DNA from: Tropicimonas sp. IMCC34043
GTDB lineage: Bacteria; Pseudomonadota; Alphaproteobacteria; Rhodobacterales; Rhodobacteraceae
Assembly (NCBI RefSeq): GCF_003390845.1
Contig: NZ_QMEK01000001.1
Coordinates: forward strand, 1,054,001-1,118,000
Reading direction: 5' to 3'
Length of the DNA: 64,000 nt
A model generated the notes under the pieces. The model saw nothing but the letters and a program-made list of their open reading frames with translations. It did not search any database and was not told where the DNA came from. Made by a program: the position numbers and the translations under genes. This document shows, one piece after another, positions 9,132 to 17,949 of this stretch (the first letter of the stretch is position 1; each line of letters starts with the position of its first letter).

Positions 9132-10474
9132 CCAGGACGCTGTTCGGAACCGATGGTGTGCGCGGCCGCGCCAACACCCACCCGATGACCGCCGAGATGG
9201 CGCTGAGGCTTGGCGCCGCCGCCGGGCGCTATTTCCGGCAGGACGGTTCGCCCGCCCACCGGGTGGTGATCGGCAAGGACACGCGGCTGTCGGGCTACAT
9301 GTTCGAGAACGCGCTGACCGCGGGGCTGACCTCGACGGGAATGAACGTTTTGCTGCTCGGCCCGATACCGACGCCCGCGGTGGGATATCTCACGACCTCG
9401 CTGCGCGCCGATCTGGGGATCATGATTTCGGCCAGCCACAATCCGCACCAGGACAATGGCATCAAGTTCTTCGGCCCCGATGGCTTCAAGCTGAGCGACG
9501 AGGCCGAAGCCGAGATCGAGGCGCTGGTATTTGCCGGCACCGAACCCGCGCAGGCCGACAACATCGGCCGGGCGCGCCGCATCGACGATGGCCGCTTCCG
9601 CTATGTCGAGCGCGCCAAGGCGAGCTTTCCCCTCGGCCTCAGGCTGACCGGGCTGAAGGTGGTCATCGACTGTGCCAATGGCGCGGCCTATCGCACGGCG
9701 CCCGACGTGCTGTGGGAACTGGGCGCCGAAGTGGTGCCGCTTGGCGTCACGCCGAACGGGCTCAATATCAACAAGGAATGCGGCTCGACCCATGTCGAGA
9801 CGGCGGCCGCGGCGGTGGTGGAGCAGGGCGCCGACGTCGGGATCTGCCTCGATGGCGATGCAGATCGGGTGATGATCATCGACGAGGCCGGCAATGTCGC
9901 CGATGGCGATCAGATCATGGCGCTGCTTGCCGATCGCTGGGCGGCGTCCGGACGGCTGCGGGGCGGGGCGCTGGTTGCGACCGTGATGTCGAACCTCGGG
10001 CTCGAACGGTTCCTGGGGGCGCGCGGGCTCAGGCTCGAACGCACCGCGGTCGGCGACCGCTATGTGGTCGAACGGATGCGGCAGGGCGGCTTCAACCTCG
10101 GTGGCGAACAATCGGGGCACATCGTGATGACCGATTACGCCACCACCGGCGACGGGCTGATGGCAGGGCTGCAGTTTCTGGCCGCGATGGCGCAAAGCGG
10201 CCAGCCCGCCTCGACGCTGGCACGGAGTTTCGAGACAGTGCCGCAGCTTTTGAAAAACGTCCGCTATGACGCCGGCGCGACACCGCTCGACAGCACGGCG
10301 GTGCGGGCCGCAATCGCCGCGGCCGAGACACGGCTGAACGGCAACGGCCGGCTGCTGATCCGCAAGTCGGGGACCGAGCCGCTGATCCGGGTGATGGCGG
10401 AAAGCGTCGATCCCGTGCTGCTCGAGCATGTCGTCGAGTCGGTCGTCGCGGCGGTCGAAGAGGCCGCAGCCTGA
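9128..10474 (+). CDS. glmM: Phosphoglucosamine mutase
   Basis: A 448-residue phosphohexomutase that converts glucosamine-6-phosphate to glucosamine-1-phosphate for UDP-GlcNAc, peptidoglycan and LPS synthesis. The N-terminus [16 protein letters not shown] is diagnostic. The active-site phosphoserine is Ser103 in [17 protein letters not shown], the metal loop is DGDADRV, the sugar-binding loop is GGEQSGHIV, and the C-terminal phosphate loop is [12 protein letters not shown]. Length is standard. The 4-base ATGA overlap with folP couples its translation to folate synthesis. Confidence 0.98.
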   Translation: MTRTLFGTDGVRGRANTHPMTAEMALRLGAAAGRYFRQDGSPAHRVVIGKDTRLSGYMFENALTAGLTSTGMNVLLLGPIPTPAVGYLTTSLRADLGIMISASHNPHQDNGIKFFGPDGFKLSDEAEAEIEALVFAGTEPAQADNIGRARRIDDGRFRYVERAKASFPLGLRLTGLKVVIDCANGAAYRTAPDVLWELGAEVVPLGVTPNGLNINKECGSTHVETAAAAVVEQGADVGICLDGDADRVMIIDEAGNVADGDQIMALLADRWAASGRLRGGALVATVMSNLGLERFLGARGLRLERTAVGDRYVVERMRQGGFNLGGEQSGHIVMTDYATTGDGLMAGLQFLAAMAQSGQPASTLARSFETVPQLLKNVRYDAGATPLDSTAVRAAIAAAETRLNGNGRLLIRKSGTEPLIRVMAESVDPVLLEHVVESVVAAVEEAAA

Positions 10475-10495
10475 CCGGGCACCGGCCCGTGCCTC

Positions 10496-10514
10496 CCGCA
10501 AAGTGCCTTTGCGG
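10496..10514 (+). terminator. Hairpin after glmM
   Basis: A perfect 8-bp stem (CCGCAAAG / CTTTGCGG) with a TGC loop 22 bases after the glmM stop. No T-run follows, so it may be a weak or Rho-assisted terminator, or only an mRNA 3' stabiliser. Confidence 0.35.
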
Positions 10515-10734
10515 CAACTACAGACCCGCGCAGACAGCTTCCGCGCGGGCAACGCAGGCCCGGGACCGCGACCAGATGTCCTGCATGCATCGGAATGCCG
10601 TGCAATTGCCGCTGCAAGGGTGCATCCGTTAGCGGGAACAACCGGCAGGATCCGGACCGACCAACAACCATCGCGCGGGCCTGACACCGCGCCAGGAAAT
10701 GGGACGACGGCCCCACAAAGGACCGCGATATCGG

Positions 10735-12045
10735 ATGCAGGGCGAACGACCGCTAAAGGCTACAAACGTGCGCGAGTTGCGCGATCTGGTCGCGCTTGCC
10801 GTGCTGGCAACGCTGGTCGGGTTGATCGCGGGTGTCGTCTGCGTCGGCTTTCGGCTGGCGCTCGAATCGGGCGAGGGGCTGCGCCACGCGGCCGTCGACT
10901 GGGCCCAGGGACGCGCCTGGCAGGGGCTTGCGCTCCTGGTCGCGGGCTGCGCGGCGGCAACGGCGGTTGCCGCAAGCCTGGTTCGGCGGATCGTGCCCGA
11001 AGCCTCCGGCAGCGGCATTCCCCGGGTCGAGGCGGTGCTCGACGGCGAGATCAAGGCAGCACCTGCCTATCTTGCCCCGATCAAGTTCGTCGGCGGCTTT
11101 CTTGCGATCAGTGCCGGCCTGGCCCTTGGCCGCGAGGGGCCGAGCGTCCAGATGGGCGCGAACATCGCCGATGCGATCAGCCGGTTGTTTCGCCGCAGCT
11201 GGCAGGACAACCGGGCGCTGATGGCCGGCGGCGCGGGGGCAGGGCTTGCCACCGCCTTCAACGCACCGGGTGCCGGCGCAATCTTTGTCATCGAGGAACT
11301 CGTCGGCCGGTTCGAACCGCGGGTTGCCGTCGTGGCGCTTGGCGCCTCGGTCGGCGCGATCACGGTTTCGAACATCATGGTCGGGTCCGAGCCGGTGCTG
11401 CTGGCGCCAGAGCTGCCGGTCGGAAGCGCAGCCATCCAGCCGCTGTATCTGTTGCTCGGTCTGCTGCTTGGCGTTCTGTCGGTCTTCTACAGTCGCAGCC
11501 TGCTCGCCACGTTGAACCTGTTCGAACGCATCGGCGGCCCGATGGAGCTTCGCGCTGCGGCCATCGGCGCCGTCATAGGCGTCGTCGCCTTCGTCGCGCC
11601 CGAGATGCTTGGCGGCGGCGATCACATCACGCAGAGCGCGCTGAACGGCGAGCTTTTGCTGATGACCCTGCCGATGATCTTCCTGCTGCGGCTGCTCCTT
11701 GGCGCGATCTCCTATGCCGCCGCGACGCCGGGCGGGCTGTTTGCGCCGATGCTGGTGCTCGGCTCGGTCGCGGGGCTCGGCTTCGGCATGATCGCCGATC
11801 AGATATTTCCAGGCCTCTCGATCGATCCCGAGGCCTTCGCTGTCGTCGGAATGGGCGCGTTCTTTGCCGGTGTGGTGCGTGCGCCGCTCACCGGCATCGT
11901 GCTGGTGACCGAGATGACGGGCAGTTCCAGCCTGCTTCTGCCGCTGCTGTCGGGCTGTTTCGGGTCGATGCTGGTGAGCGAGGCGCTTGGCGATCATCCG
12001 ATCTATACCTCGTTGCGCCGCCGCGCCGCCCGGTCCGAACGCTGA
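10735..12045 (+). CDS. ClC-family chloride/proton antiporter
   Basis: A ~436-residue polytopic inner-membrane protein of the voltage-gated ClC family. The selectivity-filter motifs are all present: GSGIPRVE, GREGPSVQMG (with the gating Glu) and GGLFAPMLVLG. The internal proton-path Glu appears in AIFVIEELVGRF, which favours an H+/Cl- exchanger over a channel. No CBS domains follow, as in short bacterial ClCs. The start is uncertain: ATG 10699 has AGGA too close, ATG 10735 has AAAGGA 12 bases away, and GTG 10768 has AAAGG at 8 bases. A strong terminator follows. Likely roles are acid resistance or anion homeostasis (inference). Confidence 0.92.
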   Translation: MQGERPLKATNVRELRDLVALAVLATLVGLIAGVVCVGFRLALESGEGLRHAAVDWAQGRAWQGLALLVAGCAAATAVAASLVRRIVPEASGSGIPRVEAVLDGEIKAAPAYLAPIKFVGGFLAISAGLALGREGPSVQMGANIADAISRLFRRSWQDNRALMAGGAGAGLATAFNAPGAGAIFVIEELVGRFEPRVAVVALGASVGAITVSNIMVGSEPVLLAPELPVGSAAIQPLYLLLGLLLGVLSVFYSRSLLATLNLFERIGGPMELRAAAIGAVIGVVAFVAPEMLGGGDHITQSALNGELLLMTLPMIFLLRLLLGAISYAAATPGGLFAPMLVLGSVAGLGFGMIADQIFPGLSIDPEAFAVVGMGAFFAGVVRAPLTGIVLVTEMTGSSSLLLPLLSGCFGSMLVSEALGDHPIYTSLRRRAARSER

Positions 12046-12064
12046 ACGGATCGCCGCCGCGCGA

Positions 12065-12095
12065 CCCCCATGTCAGGGACGACATGGGGGCTTTT
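12065..12095 (+). terminator. Rho-independent terminator after the ClC gene
   Basis: A 10-bp stem CCCCCATGTC / GACATGGGGG with an AGGGAC loop, followed by CTTTT. It lies between the ClC gene and the convergent ilvC. Confidence 0.85.
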
Positions 12096-12172
12096 CACAG
12101 ATCCTTTCGGGGCCTTCCGGCCCCGCGCCCGGCCGAACCGATGTCCGCCCGGGCCCGTGATCAGGGTCGCAA

Positions 12173-13261
<1,089 letters not shown>

Positions 13262-13266
13262 TCAGT

Positions 13267-13330
13267 CTTGCAAGAATTTCGCTAGATATGCGCAGGTCAA
13301 TTCGCCAAATCTCCAAGACTGCAAGAATTC
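13267..13330. promoter_or_regulatory. Repeated TGCAAGAATT boxes between ilvC and the lrp pair
   Basis: TGCAAGAATT occurs at 13269-13278 and again at 13320-13329, and the first copy overlaps the palindrome CTTGCAAG. The copies are 51 bases apart, about five helical turns. This is a candidate operator for the adjacent Lrp/AsnC proteins. The second copy ends just before the first lrp start codon, leaving no good ribosome-binding site there. Confidence 0.4.
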
Positions 13331-13786
13331 ATGCTCGACGATCTCGACCGGCGCCTGCTGCGCCATCTGCAACACGCGCCCGACGGCGCCATGGCGGACC
13401 TTGCCGAGGCCGCCGGCACCACGCCCGCGGTCTGCTCGCGCCGGATCGCCCGGCTGCGCGCGCGCGGCATCCTCAAGGGGCAGGAGGCGGTGATCAATTG
13501 GGCAGCGCTCGGCTATTCGGTGCGGGTCTCGTTGCGCTTCACCCTCGACAAGACCCAGACCAACGCCTTCGACGTATTCATCCGCGAGGCAAGGAAGGTT
13601 CCGGAAGTGCTTGAGATCCAGACATTTCTCGGCCGCGTCGATATCCGCCTCGTGGTCATTGCCCGCGACATGGCGCATTACCAGCACCTCTATCGCAGCC
13701 GCATCCTGACCCTGCCGCATATCGCCGATATCGAGGCCTTGGTGCATGTCGCCACGATCAAGGACGAAGAGGTGCTGCCGCTGTGA
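13331..13786 (+). CDS. Lrp/AsnC family transcriptional regulator 1
   Basis: A 151-residue regulator with an N-terminal winged helix (MLDDLDRRLLRHLQHAP, then LAEAAGTTPAVCSRRIARLR, ~1-55) and a C-terminal RAM/AsnC ligand domain (~70-145) that includes VPEVLEIQTFLGRVDIRLVV. Family members sense amino acids and form octameric discs on DNA. It is divergent from ilvC and overlaps a second family member by GTGA. The start ATG sits right after a repeated box and lacks a strong Shine-Dalgarno, so translation may be weak or leaderless. The ligand cannot be told from the sequence. Confidence 0.92.
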   Translation: MLDDLDRRLLRHLQHAPDGAMADLAEAAGTTPAVCSRRIARLRARGILKGQEAVINWAALGYSVRVSLRFTLDKTQTNAFDVFIREARKVPEVLEIQTFLGRVDIRLVVIARDMAHYQHLYRSRILTLPHIADIEALVHVATIKDEEVLPL

Positions 13787-14250
13787 CCGATCCTGCCATC
13801 GACCTCGACCAGGTCGACCGCCAGTTGCTGGCCGCGCTGCGCGCCGACGCGACTGCCAGCACCGGCGCCCTTGGCCGCCGCCTCGGCCTGTCGCAACCGG
13901 CAACCTGGCGCCGGATCCGGCGCCTGACCGCGGCCGGCGTCATTTCCGGCCGTCGCGTGGTGCTCGACCGCGAGGCGCTCGGCTTCGGGGTTACCGTCTT
14001 TCTCGGCGTCAAGCTTGCCACCAAGGGCCGTGTCAGCCTCGACGAATTCGAACGCGCCGCCCGTGCCATCCCCGAGGTGCTCAGCATCGACCATGTGCTG
14101 GGTCTGTTCGACTACCGCCTGCGCGTCGTCGCCCGCGACCTGTCCGATTTCGAACGCATCCTGCGGCGCCGGGTGATGACCCTGCCTGGCGCCGGCAATG
14201 TCGAGGCCAACGTCCTGCTCAGCGAAGAACGCCTGCCCGGGCCACTCTGA
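13783..14250 (+). CDS. Lrp/AsnC family transcriptional regulator 2
   Basis: A 155-residue Lrp/AsnC protein starting with GTG inside the stop of the preceding gene (GTGA overlap). The HTH includes GRRLGLSQPATWRRIRRL, and the effector domain includes VPEVL-type EVLSIDHVLGLFDYRLRVV. The two adjacent paralogs share little sequence beyond the fold, so they are not a recent duplication; they may form heteromers or act in series. The operon arrangement with ilvC divergent suggests amino-acid-responsive control. Just beyond the stop lies a GC-rich dispersed stem-loop element. Confidence 0.92.
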   Translation: MTDPAIDLDQVDRQLLAALRADATASTGALGRRLGLSQPATWRRIRRLTAAGVISGRRVVLDREALGFGVTVFLGVKLATKGRVSLDEFERAARAIPEVLSIDHVLGLFDYRLRVVARDLSDFERILRRRVMTLPGAGNVEANVLLSEERLPGPL

Positions 14251-14284
14251 TCGCGACAGCCCACATCGGCGCGCCCGCCCCGAT

Positions 14285-14353
14285 CTTCTTCTGTTCGGAA
14301 ATATCCCGGGGGGAGTCGCGGCCCTGCCGCGACGGGGGGCTGGCCCCCCCGAC
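14285..14353 (+). repeat. Dispersed GC-rich stem-loop element, copy A
   Basis: The element begins CTTCTTCTGTTCGGAAATAT and continues into CCCGGGGGGAG. It then has two hairpins: GTCGCGGC-CCT-GCCGCGAC and GGGGGGC-TG-GCCCCCC. The same order of parts recurs in inverted orientation at 55506-55582. It lies between the lrp and ubiH-type genes, which converge on it, and could act as a bidirectional terminator or REP-like element. Confidence 0.7.
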
Positions 14354-14358
14354 GAGCC

Positions 14359-15558
14359 TTATTGGCCCATGCCCGCCCGCATCACCATCTGGCGCAGACC
14401 GCCCAGATCGTGCACCGCCTTCATCCCCATCAGCCGCAGCATCTGGACCTGCGGGTTGGGCGAGCGGGTGACGCGGTTGAAGATGTCGATGGCGGCAACC
14501 CGCCTGCGAATATCGGCGCCGCGGGTGCGGTCATACTCGGCCAGCATCTTCTCGTTACCAAGGCCCGCACGGCCCGCCATCAGCGCCAGATCGCGCAGCA
14601 GGATCAGATCGCCCATCGAAGTGTTCAGTCCCTGCGCGCCGATCGGGGGGATCACATGCGCGGCCTCGGCCATCAGCGCCACACGCTGTGACGTCAGCCG
14701 CTCGGCCCGGCGGCCGACGATCGGCCACAGCCTGCGTTCCGAGCGCAGCTTCAGCGGCCCGAGGATATAACACGAGCGTTCCGACATCCGGGCCTCGAAC
14801 GCGCCGACCTCCATCGTGGCCAGCTCCTCGGCACGGGGGCCGGGGTTCATCCAGACCACCGCCGAGGCAGGCTCGCCATCGAGGTCGGGCAGGGGGACCA
14901 GAGTGAAGGGACCGCCCTCGTTGTAGATTTCGGTCGAGATGCTGGCGTGGGGTTTGGGGTGACTGACCACGAAGGCCAGCGTCTTCTGGCCATAGTGGAT
15001 CGTGTGCGCGGCAATTCCCGCGGCCTCGCGCACCGCCGAATCGCGTCCGTCTGCACCGACTACCAGTTCCGCGCGAACCGAGGTCCCGTCGCTCAGCCGC
15101 ACCAGTGCGCCGCTCTGGCGGGCGACCATCGAGGCGAAGCCCGCGCCATAGCGCTGGGTCACCCGGTCGTTGCCCTCAAGCGCCGCGCTGAGGCCGGCGA
15201 GCACGCGCCAGTTCAGCAGGTTCCAGCCAAAGCTGCGCTGACCGACGTCGGATGCATGGAAATCGCGCGAATCCCTCACCCGTGGCGGCCAGCCGACCGT
15301 GTCGACCACCCGCAGCACGTTGAGCGGCATCGCCTCGGGCGCAAGCGACTCCCACAGGCCGATCTCTTCGAACAACTGCTTTGCAGGCTGCAGGAATGCG
15401 GTCGAGCGCAGGTCCGATCCATCGGCGTCGCCGGCAATGACCGGCGGCCGGGGAGAGACCACAAGTGTCTGATATCCGGCGCGTCCGAACGCCTGCGCGG
15501 CGCAGAGTCCGGCGATTCCGCCGCCGACGATCAGGACCTCGGTGTCGATACGTGCCAT
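14359..15558 (-). CDS. UbiH/COQ6-family FAD-dependent hydroxylase
   Basis: A 399-residue flavoprotein monooxygenase of the UbiH/UbiF/VisC/COQ6 group, likely acting in ubiquinone ring hydroxylation. The FAD dinucleotide motif is VLIVGGGIAGLCAAQAFG, the internal DG motif is VVGADGRDSAVREAAG, and the GD motif region is AAHVIPPIGAQGLNTSMGD. ATG 15558 is chosen over an earlier in-frame codon because AGGAGG is placed 8 bases upstream and the residues before it look unlike the family. Which ring position it hydroxylates cannot be decided. It converges on the lrp pair. Confidence 0.9.
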   Translation of the reverse strand: MARIDTEVLIVGGGIAGLCAAQAFGRAGYQTLVVSPRPPVIAGDADGSDLRSTAFLQPAKQLFEEIGLWESLAPEAMPLNVLRVVDTVGWPPRVRDSRDFHASDVGQRSFGWNLLNWRVLAGLSAALEGNDRVTQRYGAGFASMVARQSGALVRLSDGTSVRAELVVGADGRDSAVREAAGIAAHTIHYGQKTLAFVVSHPKPHASISTEIYNEGGPFTLVPLPDLDGEPASAVVWMNPGPRAEELATMEVGAFEARMSERSCYILGPLKLRSERRLWPIVGRRAERLTSQRVALMAEAAHVIPPIGAQGLNTSMGDLILLRDLALMAGRAGLGNEKMLAEYDRTRGADIRRRVAAIDIFNRVTRSPNPQVQMLRLMGMKAVHDLGGLRQMVMRAGMGQ

Positions 15559-15661
15559 TGCCGATGCCTCCTGGCTTTGAACCGCCCCGGCAGCCGGCCG
15601 GGACCCTGCCAAGGTCTAGGACCTCGGCCCGGGAAGGTGCAAGCGGCAAAGGCCGCGTCGC

Positions 15662-15904
15662 CTAGCCGCCGTAGGAGATGATGACGAGGATCGCGAGCGA
15701 CAAGAAGGTCAGCGCGACAAAGATCAGCAGGACGCCGGCGATTCCGGCAGTGAACCCAACGATCAGGATCAGCGCCACCAGGGCTGCCACGATCCCGTAG
15801 GCAACGCCTTCGCCCTCGGTGCGGGCCAGCCCCCTCCAGCCGCGGTCGCCGGCAAAGGGGGTAAGGCTCTCCTGCGGAGTGCCGTGGTGATCTGTTTCGG
15901 TCAT
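15662..15904 (-). CDS. Small two-helix membrane protein, hypothetical
   Basis: An 80-residue protein with a polar N-terminus (~1-35) and two closely spaced hydrophobic helices (~37-57 and ~59-78, including IVAALVALILIVGFTAG and VALTFLSLAILVII). It ends in SYGG. ATG 15904 is preferred over ATG 15925 because GGAG sits 6 bases upstream. It is the same strand as the UbiH-type gene and lies ~100 bases upstream of it, so they may be co-transcribed. I do not recognise the family; small proteins of this type are common and often stress-linked. Confidence 0.65.
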   Translation of the reverse strand: MTETDHHGTPQESLTPFAGDRGWRGLARTEGEGVAYGIVAALVALILIVGFTAGIAGVLLIFVALTFLSLAILVIISYGG

Positions 15905-16024
15905 CGTTGTCTCCAGGCTCGTCATCTCGCTCAGTCTATCCCATAAAGTTCCGGTGCGCCGCGCACAACATGCCGCAGCCGCAACCTGGCCCCGGATCAG
16001 GGGGTCCCGGCCGGCACGACCGGT

Positions 16025-16675
16025 TCAGCGAGCAAGCAGCCGCGCGAGAAAGCCTGCTAGGTCGTCGGTGTGGTGCTCGATATGCGGGGCCACAACCGCA
16101 TGCGGGGCCACGTGCACCGTTCGCATCCCCATGGCATGGGGCACGGCCAGATTGCGCGGGTCGTCCTCGAACATTGCGGCATGGCCGGGGTCGAGCCGGT
16201 CTGCCGCGAACACCGCCTCGAAGGCGGCGCGCTCAGGCTTGGGGCGGAACCCGGCGTGCTCGACGCCATAGACCGCATCGAAGAGGTGCCGCAGCCCGCG
16301 CGCCTCGAGAACGTTCTCGGCATAGGGCTGCGAGCCATTGGTGAACACGATCCGGCGTCCGGGCAGCGCCGCAATAGCGGCGTTGAGGCCGGGGTCCGGT
16401 GTCAGCGCGCCGAAGTCGATGTCGTGAACCTCGGACAGATAGGGGCTGGGGTCGGCACCATGTTCGGCCATCAGCCCCGCCAGCGTCGTGCCATAGCGCT
16501 GCCAGTAGTCGAGCCGCAGCCGGTCGGCTTCGGCATGATCGACCCCGAGCACGCGCATCACCCAGGCGGTCATCCGGCGCTCGATCTGGTCGAACAGCCG
16601 GACCTCGGGCGGGTAAAGCGTATTGTCGAGGTCGAAGACCCAGGTCGTCACATGAGAGAATCGATCAGCCACCAT
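16025..16675 (-). CDS. HAD-superfamily pyrimidine 5'-nucleotidase
   Basis: A 216-residue HAD hydrolase of the pyrimidine 5'-nucleotidase (SDT1/YjjG-like) group. Motif I is VFDLDNTLYPPEVRLFDQIE, with the catalytic Asp pair; motif II is VFTNGSQPYAENVL; the Lys of motif III is in GFRPKPERAAF; and motif IV is MFEDDPRNL. These proteins dephosphorylate UMP/CMP or similar small phosphates. Start ATG 16675 is chosen because the upstream in-frame extension is Pro/Arg-rich and unlike the family. No strong ribosome-binding site is seen. It is divergent from a 573-base region lacking a clear gene. Confidence 0.9.
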   Translation of the reverse strand: MVADRFSHVTTWVFDLDNTLYPPEVRLFDQIERRMTAWVMRVLGVDHAEADRLRLDYWQRYGTTLAGLMAEHGADPSPYLSEVHDIDFGALTPDPGLNAAIAALPGRRIVFTNGSQPYAENVLEARGLRHLFDAVYGVEHAGFRPKPERAAFEAVFAADRLDPGHAAMFEDDPRNLAVPHAMGMRTVHVAPHAVVAPHIEHHTDDLAGFLARLLAR

Positions 16676-17248
16676 GGCGCGGACGGTAGGTGCGGGCGGG
16701 AGCGTCGGCAAGGCGGCTCGCTCTGGCCGACCCGGCATTGTCGCCGGCGCCGTCCACAAACCACCTGTCCCCGCGCCAAAGCCGCGCAGGGTCGCCGCCT
16801 GCGGGATCTACCTGCGGGCCGACGGAGGGTTCGATGCGCCGTTCGAGATCGAGGACACGGAAGGGGAGAATACCGGCGTCTGGAGTGAGTTGATCGAACG
16901 CGGAAGGTCTGTCTTCGCAGACGCCCATGCCAATGACCGAAAACCCGTGCCCGACCCGCTCGTGACCGCGATATGGCTGTTCGCGGATGCCCCGAAATGC
17001 GTCCCGCGCCAGACCGCCATCGCACGCCACGGGTCAGCCAAGCCGCGCGGGACCCGCGAGGATATGGGTTCCGTCGATGGCTCGGTCACGGTTGCGGCCC
17101 CGCTCGAGGCCTGTGCCCCGCGCCGGGCGGCGACTTCAGGCCCGTCGCCTGGGACAATCTGGCCGGTTTCGATGTTTCTTCGGGACAGTTTCTTGAAGTC
17201 CCGAGCGATTTCGCTAGCTTGTAGCCCTCCGCCGCAGAGGACAGCCAG
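16676..17248. other. 573-base interval without a convincing gene
   Basis: Open frames exist on both strands (for example + 16674-17291 and - 16665-17030). None has a good start site, a recognisable motif or family-like composition. The right end holds the promoter region of the GntR gene. The interval may contain a decayed gene; nothing else is seen. Confidence 0.5.
17181..17220 (+). promoter_or_regulatory. Candidate promoter and operator of the GntR gene
   Basis: A TTGAAG box (17193-17198) and a TAGCTT box (17215-17220) are 16 bases apart. The -35-like box lies inside an inverted repeat CGGGAC ... GTCCCG (17181-17186 and 17198-17203), which could serve autoregulation. Confidence 0.4.
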
Positions 17249-17893
17249 ATGCCGAGTGACAGGCCCGCCCAGAAGGACGCATACGAGTTGATCCTCGATG
17301 CGATCGACATGGGGCTTTATCGTCCGGGCGACCGATTGGTCGAATCCGAACTGGCCGAGCGCTTCGGGGTGTCGCGCACGCCGATCCGCGAGGCGCTGCA
17401 GCGGCTCGAAACCCAGTCGCTGCTGGCCCGCGACGGGCGCAGCCTGATCGTCGCCTCGCTCGATCACAACCAGTTGGCCGAACTGTACGTCGTGCGCTCC
17501 GAGCTCGAGGCGCTGGCCGCCCGGCTCGCCGCGCGCCATGCCGCGCCCGAAGAGGTGCGGGTGCTGGAGAACATGATTGCCAGCGACCGGCGGTTGCTGA
17601 ACGAACCCTCCGCCCTTGCCCGTTCGAACCGGCGCTTTCACCGCCAGATCCATCTGGCGTCGCACAACCGCTATCTGGTGCAGCAACTGGACCTCGTCTA
17701 TCGCTCGATGGCCCTGATGGCGACCACCTCGCTTGCCGCCGAAGGGCGTGGCGAGACCGCCCTTGCCGAACACGAGGGGATCGTGGCGGCGATCCGCGCC
17801 CGCGACGAACAGGCGGCCCAGGAAGCGCTGAGGGCGCATATTTCGAACGCCTTCATCCAGCGCCTGACCCAGGACAGCGGCGCGACCGGCTAG
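17249..17893 (+). CDS. GntR-family (FadR/FCD-type) transcriptional regulator
   Basis: A 214-residue regulator with an N-terminal winged helix (YRPGDRLVESELAERFGV, SRTPIREALQRLE) and a C-terminal all-helical FCD ligand domain (~75-205). The FCD domain has the metal-binding pattern with EALAARLAARH, NRRFHRQIHLASHN, and EHEGIVAAIRARD. Such proteins usually sense organic acids. GAGGA lies 8 bases before the ATG. The gene converges with the glycosyltransferase gene downstream, so its target is not obvious from context. An inverted repeat overlaps its candidate promoter. Confidence 0.93.
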   Translation: MPSDRPAQKDAYELILDAIDMGLYRPGDRLVESELAERFGVSRTPIREALQRLETQSLLARDGRSLIVASLDHNQLAELYVVRSELEALAARLAARHAAPEEVRVLENMIASDRRLLNEPSALARSNRRFHRQIHLASHNRYLVQQLDLVYRSMALMATTSLAAEGRGETALAEHEGIVAAIRARDEQAAQEALRAHISNAFIQRLTQDSGATG

Positions 17894-17949
17894 ATCGCTG
17901 CGCTGGCTTGCGGGCCGGGGTCGCGCTGGCCTGGCCGCCGGGGCGCGGC

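Noticed and set aside
10475-10734. A fluoride riboswitch upstream of the ClC gene
   Set aside because: The conserved fluoride-aptamer bases are not visible, and the ClC has the standard GREGP filter rather than that of fluoride-exporting ClC-F.
16674-17291. A 205-residue + frame in the interval before the GntR gene
   Set aside because: No good start, no recognisable domain, and it overlaps the GntR gene and its promoter.
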